Positions 49,397 through 60,485 of a stretch of DNA of 64,000 bases are shown here, in pieces; position 1 is the stretch's first letter, and every line of letters begins with the position of its first letter. The position numbers were made by a program, and so were the translations under genes. The stretch lies in the NCBI GenBank assembly GCA_035771175.1, contig CM069589.1, positions 32,103,701 to 32,167,700 of the forward strand, in the 5' to 3' direction. The notes beneath the pieces were generated by a model. That model was given only the letters and a program-made list of their open reading frames with translations. It did not search any database and had not been told where the DNA came from. The stretch is from Paratinospora sagittata (taxonomy: Eukaryota > Streptophyta > Magnoliopsida > Ranunculales > Menispermaceae).

Positions 49397-50879
49397 TTAT
49401 CAGGCACTTGGATTGCAAGATTTTCAACTTAAGATTTTTGGATGAAACGGACGCAAAATCGAATGGGACTTGAAGTGAATAAAAGGTAGGGAATGAGAGT
49501 AGGTGTGAGGATGAACAAATGGACTATAGGATTCCGAAAAATAGTGGAGAATCGAGAGAATTATGGAGGTTTGAAATTTGAAGAAAAATTCAAAGTTTTG
49601 ATTTGAATTTTGATGAAAATGGTTTGAGATTTGGATGAAATTTGGTGTAAAAACACTAGAAATCAATGAGGAATCACTTGAAGACGAGTTTGGAATGAAG
49701 AAATTACACAAAGATGAGATTTGAATGGAGTGGCGTGAAGAGGATGAGAAGAAAGCGCAAGAAAAACGAAGACGGGGGAGAAAAAATGGTTCTCGAGTTG
49801 TTGTTTTAATGCAACCCAGAACAAAGGAAACGCATTTCTGCTATTTACGACAGAAACACCCCAACACGCACTAAAATGCATTTTTCACAAGAAACGTGTT
49901 TCCTGGTGTTTTCCAGGAACATGCAATTTTCTAAGATTTTTAACATTTCTTGCCAATTTTTAATTTTAATCCTTTAAACATTGGTGATCAAATAATGTCA
50001 ACTTAATCCAAGTCATCAATGGTCATGAATTAAACACCTTATGCCAAATTCATGTCAAATATGTGCAAGTTACTTCATTTGAAGAATAATTGTCTAATTA
50101 CTCCATTTGCACATTATTATGAGATACTTAATACCAATCAAATATAATCTCAAACAAATCAATATTGATAATAAAAATCTCAATTTCATACATTTTTTGG
50201 GATACCAAGTGTTAAAGTAATAATTGTTGCACACACAATTGATTGTTAAAGCTTATCCTCTTTTCTTCATACCGGATTCATCAAACCTATCAAGAATATA
50301 TTTTTCTATAGTTCAAAGGCTTTGATAGAATCTCATTGTACTCAATTTCACGAAGAATCTCTTTAGATAGATTTTCTAGGCATAACTTAGGATCAATCTT
50401 GTCTAAAATAGTCTTTGTCATGTGATATGTATCAATTTTACTCAAAGATTATTAATTTGATTAATGTTAGGAGATTTATCTTTCTAAAAGATATGAGAGT
50501 TTAGATTCAATTTTCTCCTAATCATTATCACATGAATGACATGACAAGAAATGATTCAATTTCAGTTCAAACATACATAGCCACATATTTAAACATACAT
50601 TGTTCATGCTCGCATCAAAGTGAATTCATACAATTTTTCAAGAATATCAATATGCAAGATTAATTTTCACATAATATTTTCATATAGAATTATACATGGT
50701 CAAAATCAATAATTTTCATAACTATGCATGATTCTAATAATTTAATAATACAATGAGCTTATAGAAACAAGATATGCATTTTGATCATGAGAGTTTCCAA
50801 TCATAGGCATTTGATTATGCAATGTAATGTAACCTAATCTCATGCTTGATCATTCATCATTTTGCTTCAAACTAAAGAC
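49397..50879. other. Probable LTR/untranslated remnant with palindromic motifs, then unassigned AT-rich DNA
   Basis: 49400-49770 is purine-rich on +. At 49826-49912 the sequence has AAACGCATTTCTG, AAATGCATTTTTC and GAAACGTGTTTCC, near-palindromes like those in the LTR at 52460-54067. From 49920 to 50879 no gene or recognisable element is seen. Confidence 0.35.
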
Positions 50880-52131
50880 ATGCTCAGAAAAGATATGATC
50901 CATTCTCCAATGGTTGATTCCAAGGGAGACAAATCTTTAGCGTCCAAGCTCAGAAAAGATATGATTTGACTTGAGAACTTTGAGCCACAGCCATTGAGAA
51001 GCCATTTCACTAAACAAGAGCTAATCCACACTACATAGAACACCTTCGATTTTGGTACCCAAGTGGCCTTGGGTCCTACAAAGTTAGCATCATTTAAAAC
51101 ATCTTTCTCAACCTATGCTAGTTTACCTTTCCTTTTGATTTTAAGTGAACATCTAGCAATGGTATGACCTTGCCTATTGCAATAGTTACATGTAGGTCTT
51201 TTGGTCAAAAAATGATTATTTCTCTTTTGTTTGGCACCTTGAGAATAACCTAGATCTGTTTTGTCAAAAGCACACGATTGTGCTCTTAACATCATGTCAA
51301 ATAGCTTTTGTCTATTTGTAAACTTTTTCACCACTTCGTTAGGTCATCTACACTTATTCTAAGTGTATCTCTCTTTTTCTCTATTGTATCATATTCAATT
51401 TGAAGAAAGTCTGGTGCATCTTGTTGATATTCGTTTTCTACAAGTGCAGTCATGAGGCTCTTTTTGAGCTTAGTATTTTTCTTGATTTCTTTATCTAATT
51501 TGCATTTCACTAACTCAAAATCAGATTTATCATAAAGATCATCACAATCATCAAAAACATTTAGAGATGAACATTTTACCTCAAAATTTGTTGTTCGGCA
51601 TATTACCGTATTTGTTCCATAATGTTCTATTTCACTTTCACTAGAGCTTGAATCATCCCATGTCTTTTTCAACACCTTATTCGAGTTGGAATTATTTTTG
51701 CTCTCGTATGGACATTCGCTCTTCACGTGACCAGGCTTGTTGCATTTGAAGCAAATTAACTCACTTGGCTTTGCTCCAAACTTCTTCTTTTTGTAAAACT
51801 TCACACTCTGACTCAATTCATCTCTCTTGTCTTCTAATTGACTTAGCCTTCTTGTGGATGTGTCCTCCTCTTCATTGGTTGATTCACTTTCTGATGAGGA
51901 TTCGGTTTCCTCATTTGGTGTGATTTCTTCTTGATGCTTTGTTTCGATCTCAACCACCAAACATGGAACACATGGTTCATTTATAGCAAGCTCGTCAAGG
52001 TTTTTGACTTCATCAATTTCTGTAGCTTCAGTTTGACTTGAATGTCCATGCGTCACTTCGAGCATATCCCAAATATCTTTAGCCGAATCACATGTAGTAA
52101 CTCGATTGAATTCTTTTGTTGACAAGCTCAA
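50880..52131 (-). pseudogene. Sirevirus-type Copia gag and start of pol, broken
   Basis: An open 267-codon stretch (52131-51328) begins LSTKEFNRVTTCDSAKDIWD, a UBN2-type Gag region. It carries a Glu/Ser-rich acidic segment and a zinc knuckle CFKCNKPGHVKSEC (C-x2-C-x4-H-x4-C). A second segment in another frame (51334-51113) has a second knuckle, CNYCNRQGHTIARC, so there is a frameshift at ~51330. Further on, GPKATWVPK near 51070 is the usual lead-in to the Copia protease, but it is followed by degenerate sequence and no integrase or RT. The element is truncated; its LTR and PBS lie just upstream at 52443-54067. Confidence 0.85.
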
Positions 52132-52445
52132 AATAGAATGTTGATAGCTTGATCATTTAATTGTTCTTGTCTTCTTTCACTTGGAAGCCAATATTTTCTA
52201 TCCTTAGTCATTGGGACTCCATCTTCCACTTTGGTAGGAGGTTCATATCCATTCTTTATAATTTTCCAAAGTTCTACATGTTGAGCTCATAAGAAGAATT
52301 TCATTCTTGTTCTCCAATGGATATAGTGATCTCCTATGAATAGTGGTGGTAGCCATGTGGATGGACCTTCCTTAAATAGACCCTTAGTATATCATATACT
52401 GCCATAACTCAAAGAAATTGTTAGATAACTTTGATGCGAAAACCC

Positions 52446-52457
52446 GCTCTTATACCA
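52446..52457 (-). other. Primer-binding site (initiator Met tRNA)
   Basis: On the minus strand TGGTATAAGAGC, one base off TGGTATCAGAGC, two bases after the LTR end (CCAACA at 52460). It sets the orientation of this Copia element. Confidence 0.8.
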
Positions 52458-52459
52458 CT

Positions 52460-54067
52460 TGTTGGCCCAGATTATAGTCCAAGAAGGAATTGGACTTAGC
52501 AAATTTTCGTGAAACCTTACTTAACACTTAATGACAAAGATAAACAATAATGAAAGTGCAAGGAAAATAAGCAATGGATGCAATAATTTAGAGTGGTTCG
52601 ACTTCTTCAAAGCCTACCTCCACTACTTGACCTCCCCGGTAGAGATTTTCCAAACATCCATTAACTTTGATTCAACTTACGGGTGTCAATCAAACCGTTA
52701 CAACCTAACTTGATCCAACTTGCAGATATGGATCCTACCTAACTTTGATCCAACTTACGGGTGTGAATTTTACAGTTACAAACACCGACCTCCAGATAGG
52801 AGTCTTCCCAATTGGCTAACCAGCCAATTCAAATACAAATGTGTTTACAAAGATAGAGAGAGATTGTTCTCTATCAAACAACTCTCAAATGAAGTACAAG
52901 TAAGAATTAATACCTTCCAAATGATAACCAGTTAAAGTATGTAAAATGAAGTGCAAGTTGAAATAAGGAAAAACCTCTTTGGACTTGATTGAGAAATGAT
53001 GAAGTTTGAAGCACTCAATCAAAGACCTCTCTATCACTTGAAATCTCTTAGAAAGATGTCTTCTCAAAATGAAGATTTGATCCAAAGGAGATTTCCTCAA
53101 AATGATTTGAATACTTGAAAAGCTTGGTTGAAGTACGTGAAAAACTTGGAGAACTTGAAAGCCTTTTTTTTTCTCAAAACTGAAAAACCAAAATCAAATC
53201 AAACACTCATTTGAAACTTGTTTTCTTTAGAAAGATGTGGAGAACTAACTTTGAGCACAAGTTTCTTTCTTTTAAAGATTTTCCAAAAGGTTGCTCACAA
53301 TGAGCAAAGACACATATTTATAGAAAATATTTTTAGAAAAGTAAGAACCATGATTCTGTATACAGAACACCGTTTCTATTCAAAATACATTAAAAAACAG
53401 CTCTATGTTTTTGTCACGAAAACGTGTTTCCTCTTAAGAAACACATTTTTGTGTTTTTTTTCAATAAATGCCCAAAAAGCAGGAAACACAGTTCTCTCAA
53501 AGGAAACGCGTTTCTGTGTGCGATTCCAAAAATGCATCATTCTAGAATTTCTGGAGGAAACACGTTCCTAAACAGGAACGCGTTTCTGCTTGAACATAAA
53601 CTTAAAACATGTTTTCCTTTAATAATTTTGCGATCAAAACATGTTTTCATGATAAACCACTATTAAATACAATTGAATGAACTTTGAAGCAATGTAATAG
53701 AAATATTTTTGAGATCAACACATAAATCAAAATTATTTTGATCAAACAAGCAATTTTTGACTTTTATGAAAATGATTGACTTTTCAAAACAAGTATAATT
53801 TTCAAAATCATTTTAAACATGTGCATGACTTTGGCAGGCACAAATGGAATGCATTTTGTAGCCTTATTGAATTTAAGTAAGTACAAAGAATTTTACAATA
53901 CTGATCTTCATGCTTTGATCCACTTCGAGCTTTGACTTTGACTTATCAGTTAACTTTTGAGATTTAATCATTTAAATACTGAAACAACTTAGTCAAAGTG
54001 ATTAGTATACAAAGACTGTTGTTTGCAAGCATCAAAACATGCAAGGGTGAGGATCAACATGCCAACA
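52460..54067 (-). mobile_element. 5' LTR of truncated Sirevirus-type element (1608 bp)
   Basis: On the minus strand it starts TGTTGGCATGTTGATCCTC (54067) and ends GGGCCAACA (52460). It is followed by the PBS and gag. The upstream promoter half has repeated near-palindromes such as GAAACGCGTTTC (53410-53590). A related LTR lies at 62900-64000. It interrupts a Gypsy integrase sequence on its right side. Confidence 0.85.
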
Positions 54068-54680
54068 CATGATTCGATACATTGTGGGTGATCGACCAAA
54101 ACAATGGGAGCAGATTGAAACCAAGTGAATCTGATTTGGCTCTTCCTCGAGCTGAATTTGCCTGCAATAGCATGGTGAACCGGTCTACTGGTAAATCACC
54201 TTTTGCAATCGTCTACACTAAGGTTCCCAATCATAATATTGATGGTTAGTTCTTCCACAATCAATGTGTCATGTTGTTGATAACTTGGTAGAGCATATTT
54301 GTCAAACCCATCAAGAGGTCAAGAAGACGCTAGCTGAAACAAATGACCATTACAAAGCCCAAGCTGATAAGCATAGGTGATTGAAGGTTTTCAATGAAGG
54401 GGATTTAGTTATGATCCATTTGTGGAAATAGAGGCTACCAACAGGTTCTCACAGCAAGCTTCATGCGAAGAAGCTTGGTCCTTTTCGAATCAAACGATGT
54501 ATTAATGAAAATGACTATGTTGTCAATCTCCCACCTGATCTACACGTCCCCTACTTTTAATGTTTGTGATATTTTTTAATATCATCCACCAGATGAGGCC
54601 CCAATTTCGATAGAACACTCTGGGTCAAGTTCTTTTCATGGCGGGTAGAAGTCTAATGCAGCGGTTCTATAGCGCATTAC
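54068..54680 (+). pseudogene. Ty3/Gypsy integrase C-terminal remnant
   Basis: Readable but interrupted by stops: VGDRPKQWEQI, then LPRAEFACNSMVNRSTGKSP, EHICQTHQEVKKTLAETNDH, YKAQADKHR, FNEGDLVMIHL, and KKLGPFRIKRCINENDYVVN. These are the end of the integrase core and the GPY/F module of plant Gypsy elements. The left part is cut off by the Copia LTR at 54067. Confidence 0.8.
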
Positions 54681-54834
54681 TTGAACACATGGTAGCTTGC
54701 CACTTTATTAATATAGTGGTTTAGAAATTTATATCATTTACTCAATTTTCTTTCTTTGTCTTTTCCTTATTACTTGGCATGTGTTGTAAGTAGTATAAAG
54801 TTGTCAGAAATGTCCAAAACATTTAGAAAAATAG

Positions 54835-56690
54835 TCTTGTAAAAACTTTATTGACAAAGAAGAAATACAGCAAAAGGGGAAAACCACTTTTGGCCCCTCG
54901 TTTACAAGCTTGTTTTTCAAGCTTTCTAGGTCTTCTAAGCCAATGCCTCTAATGTTGGACACATCAAGGTTGAAGTGTGACCCAAACTAGAATGCCTTAG
55001 ACTTGCAAACCATCAAGGAATTCATGAATCAACTCAAGGCTTTCGGCCCTCCTACATCTTTCCTTTCAGTAGCTTGAAGGGTTGGCAAATTCACAAGCAA
55101 AGAATAAATGCATGGGCTCCTCCTGGTGGAAACTACATAACGGGCAGAGACTATTAACTGGAATACCTCTTCTTGACAAACGATCTTTGGTAGCCATGAA
55201 ACCTTTGCCACATTCCCAGATAAAAGTCTTTAACTTATGAGGGACATGGAGCTACCAAATTTCCTTCCATATAGGGGAGTTAGTGTTCCTGGAACGTCCA
55301 CCTATTGTCGATTGATGAATCATTCCATTAGCTGAGAGGTATTGGGCTATATGATAACCACACTTAACTGTATAGATGGCAGAGTTATTAAAATGCCAAA
55401 TCCGCTTATCATCACCTCCTCTTCTACTAATTGGAATGGAAAGAATAATCTTGGAGTCTTCCTAAAAAGAAGTGTTTCATAATACTCCCGTTCTAGGTTC
55501 CAGAAGCAGCATCAATAAGCATTGCAACTTTAGATACCAAACTTTAAAAGAATGGGACGTCATGCCAAAGGCTGATTGTGTTCCCATTCCATACGGGCCA
55601 TTGCCTACAGGCCATTGCAAACCATGCGGAAGAACTTGTCTCCCGTGAATAAGACTCCTCCATTCCCATGATGGCCTACGCCCCAATTTGCATTCATAAA
55701 CTCACCAACTTTAAAGTATTTTCCTTTGAGAACCTAACTAAGCAAAGAAGACTAATTATTTATTATCCTCCAATATTGTTTGGCTAACAAAACCAAATTG
55801 AAACTGCTTAGATTTCTGAATATGAGACCCCCATTGCTTTTCTTGTCCTCCAAATGCTTCCATTTACACCAATATATGCCGCGGCTTTGGGTAGTTTGAA
55901 ACAGGACATCACAAAGGTTGGAATAGACATAAAGCCACCGACTTCATAGCACTTCTTTCCTAGCCTGAAGAAAATAGGTGTTCTTGCCGCCTAAGGATCC
56001 TCTTGTTGATTTTGGATTCAATATCCGAAATGGTCCTTCTTTGATCTCACAATCGTGATTTTAGCACTTAAATATTTTCCAAACTCCTTGGATGGATCCA
56101 TCGCAATAAGATTAGCTAACTTTCTTCTCTTTTCTGTTGAAACTTTTAAGCTAAATTGGGAGATTACTCTTCAAACACTTGATCTCTTCACCTAATAACT
56201 TGTGATAGATTTGAAGAGACCTAACCACTGACTGAAAATTTCGGCAGTTTGCTCTGCAAAACAAAATGGAATCATCGGCAAAAAAAAAGAGATGAGATAT
56301 GTAGGGGCTCCCTGCATTAAGTTTAAAAGGCGTAAGAGATCCATTTTCAACATATTTGGAGAGCAAAAAGGAAAGAAATTCTGCACACATAAGGATCCTC
56401 TTGTTGAATCCCCCTAGATGGGATTATGGTGTAAATGAAGTCTCTGTTGATTTTGACTCGGTAAGTTATGGTGGAGATACAAAGCAAGCTGAATCCATGA
56501 ATACCAATCTTCTGAAAATCCCATTTTTGCTATCAATTGAAGTAAGAATTGCCACTCCACCTGGTCATATATGCCTTTGACATGACAAGCTTAATGGCGG
56601 CCTCATGAGCCCTTCTCTTTTTATTCTTCATGGAGTGAATGATTTCATGAGCAAGGAAAACATAATCTGAAATATATATATATATTATTC
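54835..56690 (-). pseudogene. LINE (L1-type) reverse transcriptase and zf-RVT remnant
   Basis: Reading leftwards on -: HEIIHSMKNKKRRAHEAAIK, LVMSKAYDQVEWQFLLQL, then the RT active-site region HLFFFADDSILFCRA (~56270, FADD motif), WRSLIHGRQVLPHGLQW (~55660), and a zf-RVT-like part with LCPLCSFHQEEPMHLFF-type sequence (~55100). Stops and frameshifts are frequent, and the 5' ORF and endonuclease are missing. An AATAAAG near the left end may belong to its 3' UTR. Confidence 0.8.
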
Positions 56691-57687
56691 TACTCATAAG
56701 AAAACCTCTTTTTTAAAGATAATATAACAAATCATTTTTAAAATTTTCATTAACCAAATGCTGCATTATTTTTTTCTAAATAGTTTGAAGGTTAGTTTTT
56801 AACTTTTTTCTGACAAAAAACAAAAAAAACCTAAAGGGTTGGAAAGAAGAGAAATATCTAAGAACAATCCTGGTTTTATAAAGACGAGCTAAATAAACTT
56901 CAACTGGAATACGGGAAACTCAAACCTCCCCTCACCGTACGCTTACAAGGGAGCTGGAGCTGAGCTGCACCATAGTCTAATAATCACAGGGGAGTTTAGC
57001 TTTGAGGTTGTGTTCCCGTTAAGAGTTTCCCAGGCCAGCAGCACTCTTAACAAATGTTATAAAACACTGCACAATCGCACTGGCACGAAAACCTCAACCT
57101 ACTGTTGGATATGCATGTTCCTACAGCATTTTTCTTTGGAAAAAAATCAATTTCAGCAAAATCATGTGACTCATTTACTCAGCCCGCGAGACACACAGCC
57201 TCGCTAATCAAAGTCCCAATAGATAGAAAGGTTACATTCGAGAAGTTAATATACTCCAGCATTGCTATGGATTCTTTCAGCCAAAAATACTTCAATTTTG
57301 CTGTAATGAATCCAAACGTCATTCACTAGCTTAGTAGAGGTGGCAGAATGTGCGATGTAGTAAACCGGGTTTATAATATCAACAACAAAAGAAAATGTTA
57401 TTCTACCTACAAAAAACACAATTACATTTACAACTACAACCTTCATGCCCCAGTGGATATATATATATGTTTGGATCCTGATGGAGAGACTCAAGAGTAT
57501 ACTTAAAACACTTAAAGAGTCCCTTATATTAATATGGAGCCTCTCATTACTCGTGGCTCCATGTTAATCTAAGGCACTTGAGTATTCGAGTATACTTTTG
57601 GAGCCTCCAAAATATTTTCCTATATATTTTACACGTCTCAATGCGAGTAATAAATGAACCAATAGACATAAAGATATAGTTGCAACA

Positions 57688-57691
<4 letters not shown>
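56691..57691. other. Spacer downstream of the 6PGL gene, no gene seen
   Basis: AT-rich with an A-run near 56815 and a TATATATATG tract at ~57460. The stretch 56880-57060 is less AT-rich, but no product could be recognised. Confidence 0.4.

Positions 57692-57750
<59 letters not shown>
57692..57750. repeat. (AT)n microsatellite
   Basis: About 29 uninterrupted AT units, roughly 220 bp downstream of the 6PGL stop codon; likely polymorphic in length. Confidence 0.95.
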
Positions 57751-57753
<3 letters not shown>

Positions 57754-57969
57754 TTTTTGTAGTTAGAATAGCATTTCGCAACAACAAATAGAATAACATG
57801 CCTGATTTGCAACTTCTAAGACCAAGAGGCCCATTTTATTGCTACCTTGTTACAAAAAAGAGCACCCATAAAAGCAAAAAATCCAATCAAAGGCAGAAGA
57901 AAAGCCAAGCAACTGGTATCAAACTTACCCGTTTACATACACATAATACACTGAGCAAGATGTTAGTAT

Positions 57970-58464
57970 TTACTCTGCATGCCGGGATACCTCAAGTTTC
58001 AATGCAGCCGTCTTATCCAAAAACCAGACCAGGTTTCCGTTACTAGGCTGGACCAACCGGGCTGGGACAAGCGGCAACTGATCAGATTCCAAAATGTCTA
58101 TTGCCAAGTGTACAGCATCTGCCTTGCTGCCGCCTGTCACAACCACCGCCACATTGGATGCTGAGTTTATAACAGGCAAAGTGAAAGTGATCCTCTCAGG
58201 TGGGGGCTTTGGGGAATCTGTAATGAATGTGACCCACTCGTTATTTTCATCGAGCGCAGCATTATCTGGGAATAATGAGGCAATGTGCCCGTCGGGTCCC
58301 ATCCCAAGAAGGATGAGATCAAACTTTGGGCAGTCACTGGTCTCAGATACACCAACTATACGGGTCTTCACTAGTTGCCGGAGGACAAATTCATATTCAT
58401 TTGCAGCTTCCTCTGCAGACATGGAATCGTTGATGGAGTATACATGACTTGGTACCACCGGCAC
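57970..58464 (-). CDS. PGL: 6-phosphogluconolactonase, last exon (5' exons not in window)
   Basis: Enzyme of the oxidative pentose phosphate pathway that hydrolyses 6-phosphogluconolactone to 6-phosphogluconate; plants have cytosolic and plastid forms. The exon runs from a splice acceptor (TTGTCAG before 58464) to TAA at 57972-57970, 164 codons. It carries [20 protein letters not shown] (the glucosamine/PGL-family signature), [26 protein letters not shown], then [15 protein letters not shown] and [11 protein letters not shown]. This is the C-terminal ~60% of a plant PGL (about 260 aa core). No upstream exon (WHVFWVDER-type) is recognisable up to 64000. Without the N-terminal exons I cannot say whether a plastid transit peptide exists. 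The reading frame is intact, so the gene is probably functional. Confidence 0.9.
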   Translation of the reverse strand: MPVVPSHVYSINDSMSAEEAANEYEFVLRQLVKTRIVGVSETSDCPKFDLILLGMGPDGHIASLFPDNAALDENNEWVTFITDSPKPPPERITFTLPVINSASNVAVVVTGGSKADAVHLAIDILESDQLPLVPARLVQPSNGNLVWFLDKTAALKLEVSRHAE

Positions 58465-59717
58465 CTGACAAGATATAGATATGTGTAGGATAAGTATATG
58501 ATGAGCCTTAGAAACTTTGCACAACTGCAGTACACTTGAGAAACACCAATTAAATCTAATCTAAACTAGATTGTTTATACTAATAGAAAAGTCTAATTTT
58601 ACAATGCACCAAATGAGTAGAGAAGGGATTGGTATTGAATATATCTAATAGAAACAATATCGCTGAGTTGATTGGTTTCATTCATTGAGTTCAATATACT
58701 GGTTAAGCATTTAGAAAAAATTCATGCATGTACTAGCAAGATTTCTTTTCTTCTTTTTTCACTTCAAGTTCCTAAAGGCATGACCATCAAAAGCTTTAGA
58801 TGTTGCAGAAACAAAAATGTTCTACATATTTTTCCTATCAATATTGCATGATCAAGTGTAACTCGTAGAAGGGGATTCAGGCCAGCCTTCCACCATACTA
58901 GAGTGAGAACTGAAAAACAATGAAAGTGTTGCCACTTTGCAATAGGAAAAATCATAAAGGATCAAAAGTACAAGGACTTTCCTAGAGCTAGAGGAAATTT
59001 GCCAGCACGAGTAAATAATGATTTGCTATTAAAGCACTACAATGAAATCTAACTAGAAAATTTGAAAAAATAAAATGACATGTCGTAAACCTCATAAGCA
59101 ACAGGTTATTTTTTGAGTGAAAAATCTAAACTTCTCCTTTGCTTTTTCTTCACTACTTTTCGCTGAATCATGAGCAAAGCAATCTAGAAACATTAAATAA
59201 GACTCACGCCAATGCTATCACTCTAGAATTATAATTGGTAAGTACCAACCATTAAAAAGTTTAAGCCCCAGATGAATTAAGTACAATATTTAAACAAAGG
59301 ACTCAAGCTAAAGTACAGTTATATATACCATCATTTCCATCAAATCACTAAAATTACAATCTGCAACTTAAAATTTCAGCTTGAAAATTTTCATTTTGAA
59401 ATTTCTTCAAAACTTATCTCTGACACATCCCAGAATTATGAATTTTCCCTTATGAATATACAACCTAGCTTTTCACTCTTACAACATTCGATTTAACTTT
59501 GGTTCTCATATCAAAATCATAAGAGGACCTAGCAAAACCCAAGAGAAAGTAGTTGCTTAAACTTGTAAGAGGTAATAGAAGGTGAGATCTCCCCATGCAC
59601 CTAATTCTTTCTTTAAGCAGAATCTACCCTTCTTGGCAGGACTGAAATTCTCAATTTAGACCTAGCTACCTAAGATCCTCTTTTATCAATTGAACCTCGT
59701 CTTGATTTTCAAAACTT
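58465..59717. other. Probable intron of the 6PGL gene
   Basis: AT-rich with no recognised exon or element. Follows the acceptor-bearing exon directly, so at least the left part is intronic. Confidence 0.5.
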
Positions 59718-59725
59718 AATTGGAT

Positions 59726-60110
59726 CAGTGTTGTCAAGGCGGCGCCTACGCGCCGCGGGTAGTGGCACCGTCTAGGTGGTCTGGGGAGATCTAAGCAAAT
59801 ATTTTTTTAAAGGGTTTTTTTGGAAAAAAATTTTTTGTTAAAACCTGTGAAATCCTCTCCCTCCTTCCACTTTGACTTTTGCAAACCCTAAATACATTTA
59901 TGTATATAATTATTAATTTATATTATATAAATTAATTTAATATATAAATAACATTAATAATTACATATATATATATGGAGTGAGGGACAAATAAATAAAT
60001 AAATAAATTTTTCAGGGACCTCTAAATAAATATTTTATATCCCGCCTAGGCCCCACCTCGCCTAATTAAGGTTTACCGCCTACCACTGTCTTTCTTCCTT
60101 GACAACACTG
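59726..60110. mobile_element. hAT-type MITE with perfect 8-bp target duplication (385 bp)
   Basis: Terminal inverted repeats CAGTGTTGTCAAGG and CCTTGACAACACTG. Flanks AATTGGAT at 59718-59725 and 60111-60118 are identical, the 8-bp duplication expected of hAT elements. GC-rich subterminal sequence (GGCGGCGCCTACGCGCCGCG) and an AT-rich centre; no transposase. Confidence 0.95.
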
Positions 60111-60221
60111 AATTGGATTACGTAAGGATCGTCGAGCTAAGTGTGTGCCCCCTACACACTATATCTGTAGCAATGATATATTAAAATGCCTTAAGAAAGA
60201 GATAAAGAAAAATATTAAACA

Positions 60222-60485
60222 TGTTAGAAACCACTCAACCCAAAAGCTATAACTATCAGATAAGGGCCTAACAATGCATATCAAGCTATCATCAACACTC
60301 CCCCTCATGTGCAGCCCCATCCTACACGTGGAGAGCCATAAAAGAAATAGAAGAAGAGAAATATCAATTATGCAAATGGAGAATATGCAAATGCCAATAA
60401 CGAGACTTGAACTTAAGACCTCTTGCAAAACCAAAGCTCTAATACCATGTTAGAAACCACTCAACCTAAAAAGTGGTTTCTAACA
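60222..60485 (-). mobile_element. Miniature TRIM retroelement with very short LTRs (264 bp)
   Basis: LTRs 60448-60485 (38 bp) and 60222-60273 (52 bp) each read TGTTAG...CTAACA. On - the first is followed by PBS TGGTATTAGAGC (60447-60436), and a purine tract GAGGGGGAGTGTTGATG precedes the second. Flanks AAACA and ATACA fit a 5-bp duplication with one mismatch. No coding capacity. Confidence 0.75.

Noticed and set aside
58094..58447. 117-codon + strand ORF opposite the 6PGL exon
   Set aside because: Shadow of the conserved 6PGL coding exon on the minus strand.
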